From Anseranas semipalmata (Eukaryota; Chordata; Aves; Anseriformes; Anseranatidae), in assembly GCA_013399115.1 (NCBI GenBank), contig VXAA01006451.1:519799-583798 (forward strand): a stretch of DNA of 64,000 nucleotides, given 5' to 3'. The notes under the pieces are model-generated. The model did not search any database. It saw only the letters and a list, made by a program, of their open reading frames with translations, and was not told the DNA's origin. Below, one piece after another: positions 38,307-51,183 of this stretch. Position 1 is the stretch's first letter. Every line of letters begins with the position of its first letter. The position numbers were made by a program, and so were the translations under genes.

Positions 38307-41300
38307 GTGGCTGTGCTCCTGCTACAGCTCCCCATCAGCAGCCCATGCCCCAGCGCAGAACCACGGTCAAGGCGACTTGGCGCAGGGACCACGCACCCAG
38401 CCTAGGGCAGCTTGCGGGACAGGTTTTCCTGCCTGACCTGCCATGGGAGTAACACTGCACAGCGCATCCAGAGCGCAAGACAGCAGAGAGACTTTTCTGA
38501 ACGTGTCATTTCACAACAGGTTTAACCAGACCTAATGCTCTCTGCCCTGAAGACCTACTGTTGTCCCTTCCCTCTGGCTGCACGTTGCTTTTCTACAAGC
38601 ACGTGGGCAACTAATCAAAAAATAAAAATAAATTTAGAAAAATACACCCTGCCCAGCTATGGGATGTGACTGAGTGTGAAGTCACACAAGTGCAAATGCC
38701 GGCCAAAAGGAAGTGAAGGGAAGGCGTAAGCAGGGTTGAGAAGACCTTTTCATGAAGGCGGCATAGACTTCCATGAGCTATGGTGAATTTGCAGCCTGCT
38801 CTCTGCTGGGATGGTGGCTCGTTTCAGGTAGGCATCAGCCCTTTGGGGATCTGAGCCCAAACCAGGAGGGTGTTTGGACTGAGATGTGGTGTTTTGTCTG
38901 TGGGGGGTTTCCTTGGTTTTGCCTGAAAGTGTTTTCAAGAAAGAATACTAAGCGTTTTGCATTTCTGTTGTAATTGCCCTTACTTGGAGCAGCTTCTAAA
39001 TACAGAGTCACCATTAATTACCTATGTTGCATCTGTATAAAAATATTTTGCTTTTTTGTGTTGAAAGTATTATTTAACAGGACAGCTAATGACATTCAAG
39101 AAAACAATGCTTTCTCACCTCATTGTGACTCTAATTGGTTTTCTGTCTGCATTTGAACCATCGGTTCGCCTTAGGGGCTCTACTCCTGCTGTTGTATTTT
39201 GCAAATCAACGGGAGAGTGAAAAACAAAGACCGTGGCAAAGCACAGAACCGAGGGCTAGTCACAGGTTTGGAGCAGGACCTGCAACTACTTTGAATGTTT
39301 GCCTTTAATGGATTAGGTTTCCAGGGTATAATGTCCCTCTGCTCAAGCCACTTACCGCTCCAGCACATGAGGGACAAAGTCACCCGCAGCACCACTGTGC
39401 ATCGCTGGTAGAAGCAACCACAAACTGGGAGCACTGGCCATGCCTCACTGATGTCCCGCGTTGCAGAGAGCTTGGGCCAGGGCTTCTCCTCGGATTAATA
39501 AGGTTCTCTGAGCAGTATCGCCACATCTGTAATTTCCCCACACTACCATTACGTTACGCGTTTCCACACAATTTAAATAAAACATCTCACAAAATAATAT
39601 ATCTTGCAGATTTGAACAGCAGTAGCTGTTCCTGCAAGCCTTGCTTCTCACGTTCAGCTCCTCTGGCCAGGCCGCTGAGCGGTGGTCCTGCCCTGCTGAG
39701 CTTCTCCATTCAGGGCCCCTGGGAGCACTGAGCTTAAAAATGGGTTGGTGACAAACAAACATCTCAGGATTGTGTTCGTCTGCCCCGCTCTCCCCCAAGC
39801 CCTCGGGGAGCATTGCGGGTGCCCCCAGATGCACCAGTGCATCACCAGTGTGCTCTGCACGATTTCCAGCTTCCAGCAGGTCTAGCCCCCAGAGCGGATG
39901 CGTGGTGCCCACCTCCTCTTGCCCGGGCACTGCACACAGCAACAAAGACCCAGGCGTGTGAGGAGCTGACCTCCACTGGCACAACTCATTCAGCCCGTGG
40001 CCCGTGCACTGCCTCGGAGGGGCGCGAAGCAGTTTAACAGTTGTCACGAGCCGTGTGTAGCCCTGGGATATGAGTTGCCCTGCCTGGAACACAAAGAACC
40101 GCTTTGCCAAGTTTAAGAGCTGCACAAGTTGGGCAGAGTAACTGGAAGGTGATGTTAGTGATGTGATAAATCGGTGTCCAGAGAGAGTGCAAATATGGGG
40201 CATATTTAATTCGTTTCTTGCTTTAAGTACTGATCAGTCCTGAAACTTACACAAAATTTGTTTTCTCATTTCCCTCCAAAGTTTCTTTCTCCTGATTTCA
40301 GAAATTCATTTCAATAAGTGGAAATCCTGCTTAAGACGTTGGTTATAACCTCAGCTTCTCTTCCTGTTTCCTTGGCATGTCCCAGACCTGCCAACAGCTT
40401 TCTGTTCTGATCTTTTTTTATTGCAAGACATGTGGAAGCATCCTGTGATCAATGTAGCATGGAGCATACAGAAGGGATTTTATAAGGATCTGCCTGCTCT
40501 TGATGTTTAACGTGTAGCTGATGCAAGTTGCAGTGACCCCACGGTTTCGTCCACATCATGCTGGCTCCATGTTCCTGTCTACCAGGACCGTGATACTCCT
40601 CTCCCCTAATCTGCTCAGATTTTCTTTAAAGGTTACTGCTGCACCAGGATACTCATGTCCTGCTTTGTTACAGAAATATTTGGCTTAATTCATAGGTAAC
40701 ACTACCCTTAAAAATCTGCGAACTTTATGCTATGCTACTCTGATTTTGTAATGTATGGTAAACCTAAACTAAAAATGGAGTAATTTGTTCCTGATTAGAC
40801 AGCCCATTGCCCCAGCCTTAATCAAACATCAACCTCCCTGCAAATACTTGATCTTTATACCTCACAGCAAGAAAAACCTGTCTTGTGTTTGCCTGTGAAG
40901 GATCTTCTGATGACTATTTTTTATTGATATGGCTTCTTTGGAAGGACAAATAAGTTCTGTTTCCTGAAACAACAGTGTATTGCCCATAGCAGAGGAGTTT
41001 TACCCCATGCATTTGCTAGTGGGAAAAGTGGATTAGCATACCAAAAACTTCAGGTATTCTACCGTGTTCAAATACATACACTTCAACTATTACACATTTT
41101 TCTAGTGAATATTTCAACACTTGGAGTTGTTAATGAGATGCATATTTTGCCATCCGTATTCACATACGGTATGAATACATGCATCTTTCACACACTTCTG
41201 TGTGTACATATCCAAAAACCGCAGCTGCCGAACTCCCTCAGTACCAGGTTTGCCAGTCAAGCGTGTTTTTGCATCTTTTATCAGCGGTAGTGCCAGTACT

Positions 41301-44300
41301 GTGGGTGTTGAAGAGTTGCATAATTTGTTAAATAAGTTAATTCAAATACAGCTCCTCCAGCTTTTTGGAGGAATGCTGTCAAAATCTTCACAGAGTGGAA
41401 CGTATGATCTAGGAGACTTGTGTTACAATACAAACACGGGGGGTAAAATTAACTCCTGTGCAGCAAATGGCTCAGGACAAAGACCAGGCAAACACTGCGT
41501 CCACAGAGAACAGTCCCTGCAGTTCTTTCCACTTTGTAAGTTAACACTAAAATCAGTATTTTGGGTAAACAGGAAAAAAAAAAGACACAATGGCAGGGGG
41601 GAATGGAGTGGTAGCCTTACTTATGCCAAAGATACTTATGCCATAGAAAGTTATTCATCACTTAGATTGCCTGTTTCATTTAAGGCTATTATACATTTTT
41701 GCAAAATTATATAATGAGCAAGGAATTCACCTGCATTCTACTGGCACAGGCCAAGTGAGACATTTTACAAATGCAATTTTCAGTGCATCCAAAATAACCT
41801 GAATCCATACAAGAAATACTAGTAACAGTACAGCACACACAGATGTAAATCTGCAGCAGGACTACTACAGTGGATGTTTCATTTAATAAAATTAACACTG
41901 AAGTCTTAGATTACACTTAGCTTTAAGGCATTGTGGAAAAAGCATTTTATCCAACCTTTGGAGAAAAAAAAAAAATCAATCAGTTCTCACACCAGAATGT
42001 TTTTATGAAATTGTAATCTGTAAGTACAAAACTCCAACCAAGAGAGCACACAAATTGGTTCGCAAGCTATACACACAGTCCAAACAGCATACAAAACTTA
42101 ACTGACTTAAGTACAGCACTTGAAATGTAAAGACTTATATGCAAATATATTTCAATAATTTAAAGAAAACCACACAAACACACCCATTCACTTCCCACTT
42201 CGATATCCTATATGTTTATAATGTTTATAACAAATGTTTAAATTTGCAGCATAAGTAGAAAAAGTATGTCAACCTCCTGCAAAATAAAAGGAAGCTGGAT
42301 TGTTTGAGACAAGAAGAGAGCGCCTATGGCAAAAGAAAGCAAAATTACATTTCAAAAAAAACAAAATGTGGAGTTCAAACAAACAGTGCTCTTCTAAATA
42401 GGAAATGAAGAGCTTATGTCAGGAGTTTCATCAAGGGTTTGTTAGTCTTTAATAATTTAACTGGCTGATAGCCATTCACAGCGACACAGCTGCCGCCGCG
42501 TGAGTTGAATGGCCTTCCATTTGAAGTGCGTGTGCTGTGTAAAGAGAAGCGCCAAGGCAGCCAGCTACATTATTCATTGAAACCTTCCGCACTGAATGAG
42601 ATACCAGCAGTTTATGGCCCAGAAAATTCTCTCTGGTACCCTCTTTTGTCAGGAAATTCCTGCCAGTATATATTCATTAAGAAAACATGTCTTTCACAAA
42701 TAATTACACTGGAAAGGCTAAATCTAGTTCAAAATCTATTTTAGTTTCAGCCTAAATTGTTAGCTTTAATATTTAGCTGAACATTTAAAAATCTGAATTC
42801 ACATTTACTCATTTAACATTGCTATCCCTTTTTATAGGTTTTTGTTGTTGTTTCCTCTACTTTAGCCTCTTAGCATCTGATACTGTATTCAAAATGTTGG
42901 ACTACATGAGATTACTGTAATTAGGTGTGTTACAAAATAATGGTGACCTGGAATATATGGGGCAATGGTCTTTCATAGTTCTTCACATACTGAAGTAAAG
43001 CAAAACCACCTGCTTTTTAAAATAGAAAATCATTACATATAATCTTCTTCTATTATAATAATACCCATACTGATTTTTCTAAGATGATAGATACCTTAGG
43101 CGCAGGACACAGTTAATTTTTCTTTCCGGTCTACCAAATGATTGAAAGTTTTTTTTGTTGTTGTTGTCATTTTGCTTTTGTTTTATTTTTAAATAATGGT
43201 ACTTGTTCACTACTGAGGTAGAAAATGTGCCACTTAACTGATGCTACTGATTTGCTTCAGAATAATTTATATTATGTATTCTATTTAATTGAAAAATTTT
43301 TACAAAGACCATTTATTCCATGCAGACATTAGCTCTACAGCTGCAGACCAGTTTGTATTTTTTTGCTTAACAATGGAAGGAAGTTGAGTGCTCTGACTTG
43401 CACAGAACACATTCTGCATAAAGTCTTGTCCCAATTAAGTTAAAATCACCAAGAGCACTGCAGTTGCTAACAGCGATTTAGCACTGATGACATAAATCAT
43501 ACAGTCAATTATGCTTTTTCAAAAACCTTTCCATGGCAGAGAAGTTGTGTAAAAATCCTCCTCAAAACTATCGCTAGCACTGGGGCTGCCAGGTTCTAGC
43601 CCTTTTAAAGAGAAGGTGAGAATGGCAGAACAAGCCTACAATCCTATGCAAATTTCTGTAATTTTATATGATTTTCTTATGTTATCCCATACAAAATTCA
43701 AGATAATATCCCAGACATATGACCAACATCACTATTCTCATTAAGGACTAAGGCTTTCTTTCCCCTGTAACATCAGTAAAAATTAATATTTTCTCATTTG
43801 ATTAACTGCTCATGCACACCAGAGAAGGGAGACCCAGTCTGACCCACACCCACTTTTCTGTGGGCCTGTACATTTTTATTGCACATGGGAGAGTAAGGTT
43901 CTGTACATTTCCTTCCAAGGGCATGACATGGACAGCACTTTCTACAAAAACAACAGGTATTTTGGAAAGGCACTAAGTACCATACGTTAGTTGGTATATC
44001 TCTGCCAAGATTTTCATTGGCAGCTGGTACAGACCTGTATTAGAAAAGGCACAGAGCAGCAGCAATCGCACTTTTGTTGAAGCACATTTCCGTATTATCG
44101 AGAAGTTGGCATCGTATTTTATTTTTAAAGCTTATATTTTTTAAATCAAATGCAGTTATGCTTTTAATATCACAGCAAACCTGCCCCCCGCGCTCTAACA
44201 ACCTCCCCATTTCCTCTTCCACCTTCCCCCAAAGCTCCCCAACAGCTTACTCATTAGCATCGCCTAGTGCCACCAGAACTCCCAAACATAAGGAACGTTT

Positions 44301-46661
44301 TCAGCTTTGTTTTATGCAGGTGGAACAGCTCCAAGAAATCACTGTCTTGGAACTGGTGATACAAATATTAGCCCTGTTTTTGACACACTTCTCTGTTCTC
44401 ACTGGTTCAGAGGTGCCCTCAATACAGCAGTGGGACTGCACAGCGCTTGTCCCAAGAAGCTCCTGCTACTACTTGACTATAAGGAAAGTGCTCTCCTCCC
44501 CTCTCCGTGTCTCTTTTAGCCCCTAGAAAGAACTGTAAGCACCGAAGCAACAACACAGCTGAAGAAACTCTGCTTCAGATGGTATCTGCCACCTCAGTGC
44601 TGCTAACATAAAATTGAAGGCTCCTCAAGCATGTGGCCCAGCTTCAGGTGCAGCACTGTAGGCATTTATCACCATCTTACTGTCCCACACTGTGGGCATG
44701 CCTATAAAAGCAAGGGCATCTCAATTACTCAGTAAGTAAATCAATATCCAAGACCATCCATTTAAGCAAATACCATGCTTTGGAATCAGTTATTACTGCA
44801 GGCCTTCCTTATGCCTTTTATCCTTTTCCAGACATAAACTCTATGTCCAGAAATACAATCAGCAAAGAGGAAAATTACTTCCTATCCATCCTGAGCCATT
44901 CTGCCACTGATTTTGCTTAGTGCTACAGCAGATTCTATTGGGATTCTGCTTTCTATCTTATCCATCCTAATTATAAGCATCTGCAACAAATTTCAAATGG
45001 GAATATATTATTCACATCAATATTCTATGCAAGTAACAGTGTGATTCAGACTTTGCTTCCAAAGGAATACAGGAATGCATTCCTTTATCTTTTGTGCACT
45101 TGTTACATACTGTAAGAAACTATTATCTTTTAATGTAGTGCAATACAGGTAGGGAAACAGTGACCCAGATAAAGGCTCAGGATTTTTCTCAGTTTATTAT
45201 TTCTGGCAATTCTATGATGTGCAGTAAAGCATAGTCTGTCAGCAGATGTGCTTGAAAGGCCTGTTCAGCCTTCATCAAAGTTTCCCCATTCATCCCTTAT
45301 TTTATTCTATAGATCACAGTTCTCTCAAAACTTAATTGTGGACTAGCTTCTTATTAGTGTGCAGACTGAGTTTGAGGCTATTTCTACTCAGGAAGGCTAC
45401 CTTGCCCTCTCAAATGGCCAACTGATACTAGCTTAGGATTCTCATGTAATATTAAAGGACTAAATGTGAGAAGACTTTAATAACAATGTGCACAATACAG
45501 AGTTCCTAAGGCAACAGAATGCATCCAGTTTTATCAATATGACCAAAATAAACTTTGAACTCCTGGGAGAAAATCCTAACAGCATTTTGGTATCCAAACA
45601 TTCCCATTCTTCCCACCAAAAATATTTTTGTATGTCAAAACGTAGATGGTGCTAGAGAAAAAAGAGTAACATTTGTTGACATTCTTAACATAGCATCACA
45701 TTTGATCGTGTAACAAGAAGAAATAATCAGAAATGCTTTGTTAAATATATATTTGCTACATGAGCTGTTAGATACACACACAAAAAAAGTTCTTTATATT
45801 AAATGTTGGTATTTGAAATAGACCTGACTTCTGTCATTCACACAATTTTCTGTTTTGAACACCTGTGATCCTGTTGATGCAACTTTATAAAAAGGGGAAG
45901 GATGTTTAGTCAAGTGTAGCTCTGCAGAGTTCCACAGACCAGCTTCTAGGCTTCGTATTTTAGAAAGTGAGTTATCAACATGAACAGATTTAGTCACTGT
46001 ATTAGTGCAACAGCAATATATACCAATGCTAAAGCAACATATAAAACTGTAGCCTCTTTAAAGACTGTAGTGTCAGCACTAACTTGATTGGGAACAAGAT
46101 TTCATGAGAGTCCTGACAGCATTCAGCAAAGTCATATAGCTTCACAGTATGTGCAAACCCAAGTCTTCAGTTGGGTAGAAGAAATCAGGAGTGTAACAGT
46201 TTTTTATTTCTGTTCAAGAACCAATACTAGACAATTACATGAGGAGATTTAGAGTCAAGGACAGACTGAACAAAGCAGTTAGGAAGTTCTACTCTCCCAG
46301 AATATTCTTTGTATTATGATTTTAACTTTTCCAACACCTAAAACAAAGTAAATTTAGATGCAGGAAAAGTTAATTATAGATTCAGACTCTCTTATGACAA
46401 CTAAGGACTGATACATATATAAAAAATTAGCATGTAACTATCTTCAAAGCTGAGTCATTAGGACTGAACTAGTGAATTACTCCAACCTCAAATTTTTTTT
46501 CAAAACTGGAACATTATGTCAAGTGATAAAGCAGGAGGACACTTTTGTGACTGGCATCTAAGGAAGGCAGTAATGAGGTATGCCTCTGACACAAAAGTAA
46601 ACAAGGTGGTATCATGTGATCACTTCTAGATGTCTTTTTGCAACTGCTACAAAAGATCTAA

Positions 46662-46706
46662 TTGGCTGAGACCATTAAAGCAATGACTTGGCTGAGACCA
46701 TTAAAG
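46662..46706. repeat. 19-bp direct repeat, period 26
   Basis: TTGGCTGAGACCATTAAAG occurs twice (46,662-46,680 and 46,688-46,706) separated by seven bases. It lies about 0.7 kb downstream of the SAMM50 stop, in intergenic or long-3'UTR sequence. Confidence 0.95.
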
Positions 46707-47240
46707 ACTCAAAACTGCCTCAGAGTTGAGAATCTTTCAAAGTTATTCTTGAATTTTAGTACTTAAAAGTTTTAGTAGTACCAAAAAATTTTAGTACTCT
46801 AGACAGCTGGACTTGAATATTTACAGTACGCAATTCAGATTATAGGAAGCATTTACATTTAGATGATTTTACAATAATGAAACATAGTTGAATCAGAACG
46901 TTTTGCTTCACTTATAACCATTATTTTTGTATCAAATCATTGTTGATGCATTTTTATGATGGAGAAAAACTGTTGCCCCTCAATTTTCACTCTGACCATG
47001 CCCATACTTGGTCATCCCAGCACTTATGAGACTTACAGTTGGAAGACTGAAGATTGTGCAGGCCAACAACAATTACAGCCATGTGAAACATATCTGAGAT
47101 CCAATTTCCAACACAACTGTCTAATATTTTAAGAAACTACTAATAAGTAAAAGCTATAAAATAAAATAGCTAGAATCCTATGAACACTCTCCCATCTTTC
47201 ATAAGAATCAGAAGTACAATGAACCTTCAGAGCATAATTC

Positions 47241-47246
47241 TTTAAT
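47241..47246 (-). terminator. Possible SAMM50 polyadenylation signal ATTAAA
   Basis: ATTAAA on the minus strand about 145 bases after the SAMM50 stop codon, followed by moderately T/G-rich sequence. A short 3'UTR would fit the compact vertebrate SAMM50 message. Canonical AATAAA hexamers also occur further downstream (near 46,203), so the end is not fixed by sequence alone. Confidence 0.3.
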
Positions 47247-47391
47247 GTAGTTTCTTGTGGAGTCTGAGGTAAATCACTCAGACGTGTATCAGTATTTCAA
47301 GAAAAAAAAATAGACCACATTGAGCTGTATTATAGTCTTGATTTCAGTTACAGAGCTCAACTTCATATTACTGATGTAAATCATTTCCGTA

Positions 47392-47437
47392 TTATAAGAA
47401 TCTGATTCCTGCTCCAAACTGAACACCATCACATATC
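47392..47437 (-). CDS. SAMM50: SAMM50 exon 15, C terminus and stop
   Basis: Last coding exon: acceptor GTCTTTTCAG, one base completing Arg455, then ICDGVQFGAGIRFL and TAA. This is the final barrel strand, identical to human, and it contains the C-terminal strand that closes the barrel. It is only 46 coding bases, so it is easy to overlook. The 3'UTR continues to lower coordinates. Confidence 0.96.
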
Positions 47438-48254
47438 CTGAAAAGACATAAATAATAAACAACATAAATGATTTTTAAGGTACTGATGAAATTAAAATTA
47501 ATTCTCCTTATCCCCAAGTTTCCAAGGTTTTCTATCTCTGGAAAGTTACAGTTCAAACTTTAGCTGGCAAAGGCTCTTTTAAATAAATGCTTTGCCAATC
47601 AGTCATCCATATGGAGTGCTTACATTTGCAAAATAAAGCCCATAATTTTCAAATTGCTGATATTTGTTCACATTTCACATGAATGACAAGTAGAAACATA
47701 ATCTGACTCCTGTGCAAAACAGAGTTTCACATACGGTATTCATGGTACTTCACAGGCAAGAACAGCCCCCCTGAAGCTTTTCTATTATTTATTTTAATAT
47801 TTGCTTGGTGTAGGATAATCGGTTGCTAACAAATTAATTTGCTCTCCCTTTCTTTTTTATCTATAGTTACACTTGTGTTCATTTTTCAAGCAAAGACACT
47901 AAACTTGGTATTTATCCAATCATTTGTTTTTGGAAGCCTTTGGAAAATCCCATGAGCTGTTTGAGTGATCATTTCCCCTAAAGAAATAAAACCTGCTACA
48001 CAGCTATTCATACATTTTAACAGCTGATCTCAAGTTCAACGAACTCTGAAACCTGAGATATAAACAGTTTTAAACTAGGAAGTACTATGAAACCGACATA
48101 TCCAGCTGAAAGAAAAGAGTGTCAAGTACTGAAAAAAAATCCTAAACTGGCATTGAAAAAACAAAAGACAGCAATTCTCTCTGCCAAAACCAGATAGAAG
48201 TGCAGTCACCTTTAAAACTAGTTACTATTAAAGAAATTGGTGTAAAACACAAAC

Positions 48255-48396
48255 CTGTCACCAGACTGTACTCCCATGGGGAAACAGTAATTAAGTTCTA
48301 ATCTAGCAATGTTTCCAAGTCGGAGCACTATTCCGGCACCGTAAGACCATCGGATATACTCTGCCAGCCTCTGCAGGTGAGCTCTGGGACCATCAC
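48255..48396 (-). CDS. SAMM50: SAMM50 exon 14 (barrel strands)
   Basis: 142-nt exon, acceptor TGCTTTCAG and donor GTTTGT. It reads [40 protein letters not shown] and GVQSGD, human residues 408-454. The region before IRWSYG is the most divergent from human ([13 protein letters not shown] for EGPKAHIRKLAEC). It ends two bases into an Arg codon. Confidence 0.97.
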
Positions 48397-48787
48397 CTGA
48401 AAGCAAAAGACCAGGAGAACAAGAATCAAAGTAGATTGCCAAGGTGTTCAAAGGCAAGCTGGACTTTCAGAGCTAGAAGACAGACTACTAAGAAGCACCT
48501 CCTGCAGATTAAAAAATTACTACCCACAATTCTCGTAAATGCCAAGTAGCTTAGACTCAAACTACCCACTTCTAAGATTCTGGTTGATCTTCATTTCCCA
48601 CCATAGGGTACCCACTTGCATGAATCTGGAAATGAGTATTTAAGACTTAACTGAAAGTCTTTAGCAGATCTCTACTTGTTTTAAAGCTCATTCATGTAGT
48701 TTTCACTGCATGAAGTATAGCCCTCCCACATGGAGGCCATCTCTCTTCATCAAGCAAGGCAGACTATATCAAATATCACAATATCCC

Positions 48788-49436
48788 TGTACTGGTTTTG
48801 GTTGGGATAGAGTTAATTTTCTTCATAGCAACCTATAGGGGTGCTATACTGCTATGTGTTGGATTTGTGACCAAAACAGTGTTGATAACACACCGATGTT
48901 TTAGCTATTGCTGAACATTGCTTACACAGCACCAAGGCTTTCTCCATACCTCAACTCTGTCCCCCCCAGCGAGTAGGCTGGCAACGGACAAGAGGCTGGG
49001 AGGGAAAGCAGCTGGGACAGCTGACCCAAACTGATTAGAGGGATGTTCCATACCATGTAACATCACACTCAGCAATAAGACTAGGTGGGAGTTTGCCAGG
49101 GGTTGCTGTTGTTCGGGGCCTGGCTGGGCATCAGTCAGCTAGACGTAAAGAATTGCTTTTTGTATCACTTGCTCTTATTTGTCTTTTTCTTTTCCTTCTC
49201 TTTTAGTTATTATAGAATCACAGAATGGTTGAAGTTGGAAGGGACCTCTGGAGGTCATGTGGTCCAACACTGCTGCTAAAGGCAGGCAGGTTGCTCATTA
49301 AACCCTCTTCATCTCAAACCATGAGTTTTCTCACTTCTGCCCTTCTGATTCTCTCCCTCATCCTGCTGGGGGGCAAGGGGGGAGCGAGAGAGCAGCTATG
49401 TGGTGTTTAACTGCCTACCAGGGTTAACCCACAACA
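48788..49436 (+). mobile_element. Solo LTR of an avian ERVL-type endogenous retrovirus
   Basis: Starts TGTACTGGTTTTGG and ends AACCCACAACA, the TG..CA borders of an LTR. It is flanked by a perfect 5-bp duplication ATCCC (48,783-48,787 and 49,437-49,441), the usual target-site length for ERVL-like insertions. Internal landmarks of this common avian LTR family are visible: GATAGAGTTAATTTTCTTC near the start, AGCGAGTAGGCTGG, GGGACAGCTGACCC and, near the end, GAGTTTTCTCACTTCTGCC. No retroviral coding region is present. It lies in SAMM50 intron 13 and contains a nested CR1 fragment. Confidence 0.88.
49212..49296 (-). mobile_element. CR1 LINE 3'-end fragment nested in the solo LTR
   Basis: On the plus strand it reads ATAGAATCACAGAATGGTTG and then GAAGTTGGAAGGGACCTCTGG, the reverse complement of the 3' end of avian CR1, about 85 bases long. 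LTR sequence resumes after it (CATTAAACCCTCTTCATCTC), so the CR1 inserted into the LTR after the LTR had integrated, giving a relative date. 5' truncation is normal for CR1. Confidence 0.85.
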
Positions 49437-49897
49437 ATCCCAAAATTGATTAAACTGATACTGAAAAAATGTATAGTAATACACTGAAATATATCTTGAA
49501 AAATGTTGGGGATTGAAGAAAAATCACATCAACTACCATACCCTCACCTATACTCTAATGCCACCGCTTTTTATTTAGTCCATCCCCAAAACCATTAGAA
49601 TACCACTATAACATCACATTCCAATCTCCCTTTAGAATGGTATAAAACAGCAGGTGTGAATCAATTACCACAGTGGTTTGTGAACACCACCAATTCAGAT
49701 ACTACTGTTGCTGTCCTAGCTCTCTTTCCAATGAGTTATGCTATAATTTATGTAAAGAGTTAAAAAAAAAAAAAATTACTGGCAATCTGTCAAATATACA
49801 AATTAATAGCAACAGCTTTTTGACCGCCACCAAAATAGAGGCAGTAAACAAATTGCTTTTGAGTAAATAGATTCATTACAATTCTACTGAGTCTTAC

Positions 49898-50044
49898 CAT
49901 AGTTAAGATTGCAGAGGTTTCCAGCATTGAGGAAGAAATGTGTTCGGAAAAGGTCTCCAAACCCTCCTCGGCCTGGCCGGAAAGGTAGAGGAGTATACAG
50001 ATGCAAGCCTCCAGCCCAGTAGGCTTCTCCTCCCAAGTAATCAC
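49898..50044 (-). CDS. SAMM50: SAMM50 exon 13 (barrel strands)
   Basis: 147-nt exon, acceptor GTGAATAG and donor GTAAGA. It completes a split Gly and reads [40 protein letters not shown] and GNLCNLNY, human residues 359-407. This is the most conserved part of the barrel and the longest exon in the window. Human has PGQGGFGEL where this has PGRGGFGDL. Confidence 0.97.
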
Positions 50045-51115
50045 CTATTCACAGAAAACGTAGAAATCAAAGCCTTTACTGTGGAATATATTAGAAGAAC
50101 CAGCTCTTAAAGGTAGAAGAATACAGCCTTAAGTTGTTCTACACTGCACTGCTACCCCTTTTGAAACTCTTTCCATTTCTAGCTGTCTCCAACCTCACCA
50201 CTATCAATTAAAAAATTAGTACTTACACAATTCTTTACACCTTCCAAGTGAATTGACCTTTTTCTTCATGCCCTCACCTGAACAGCCTGAGGCATGCACC
50301 TAGTTGTGGTTCATCAGAGATTATTCCCTGAACACCTTTCCAATACTTGCCTTAGTTTTAAAAATGGGAAACTGATACAGTTAAGCAATTAGCCTACAGT
50401 AACGGCAAGTCAGCAGCAGAGTAAGGAATAAAACTGAGGAAACTCCTGGCTCTCAAAACGCCTTTGTTGATCAGATTACCTTTCCCCTAACCTACTTGAA
50501 CATATGCTGTATCAAATAGAGATTTAATGCAACTTAACCATAACCATCTTTTGGGAACTTCTGAAGCTTAAAGGTTATTTACTAATTAAAGTGGCATGCT
50601 GGAAGCGTGAAACTTGGTCACTCCTGTTGAAGACCATAAGTAAACCTGGAGATGAAAACGTGATTTTAGAAGCTCTCGGTCTTGAAAGTAAAAGAAACAG
50701 ATACCAGAAAAAAAGGAGAGAGAAAAAAAAAAAAAAAGTTCTGGCACCTCCTTAACTTATTTTAGGAAAAGCCATGCACTGGTGAAATTCCCTTTAAAAA
50801 CCATTAGAAAACTGTGTGTATTCTTTATACATGAAAGGTCTGAGGTTAGTACAAAAAGAACAAAGGTAACGGTAAAGTCTGAATACAGGCTTCGTTTATA
50901 GAAGTAGCTATGGCTTAACTAAGAACTACTGGGCTTTATTCCACTGTGAACTAATATATAATGACAGATCAAAGACATAACACTTCTCAGAATCAAAGTC
51001 CTGAAGGGAAGCAATTATTTTAAAGCTATAAAAAGCTAAACGATAGAATTTGAGTCTTTGTTACACACTAATATTTTCAGTATTGTCAGAAGAGTGGGAT
51101 TTAAAAGTTTCAGAC

Positions 51116-51183
51116 CTTCATTCTGGGGTCCAATGCTGTACATACTGAATCCTCGCACACTTGTTGGTCCACCAAGGTAAAAC
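51116..51183 (-). CDS. SAMM50: SAMM50 exon 12 (loop-6 VRGF motif)
   Basis: 68-nt exon, acceptor TTCACTAG and donor GTCTGA. After completing Arg336 it reads [20 protein letters not shown] and then NE. It carries the (I/V)RGF motif of barrel loop 6, the signature of the Omp85/Sam50 family, here Val-Arg-Gly-Phe at about residues 345-348. The donor has C at +3 and is weaker than its neighbours, but the phase on both sides is correct and the protein is collinear. Confidence 0.96.

Larger units (their letters stand above)
38061..47240. other. SAMM50-PARVB intergenic interval
   Basis: About 9 kb between the PARVB promoter island and the SAMM50 3' end. Its features are the palindromic repeat at 38.2 kb and the direct repeat at 46.7 kb. 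Part of 41-47 kb may be an extended SAMM50 3'UTR. No protein-coding gene is recognised on either strand; the 252- and 170-codon open frames at 39.4-40.2 kb (minus) and 41.2-41.7 kb (plus) show no family features. Confidence 0.65.

Noticed and set aside
39445..40203. 252-codon minus-strand frame between SAMM50 and PARVB
   Set aside because: GC- and CpG-containing stretch with several open frames, no domain or Kozak/splice support and no recognised homology. Length alone is not enough.
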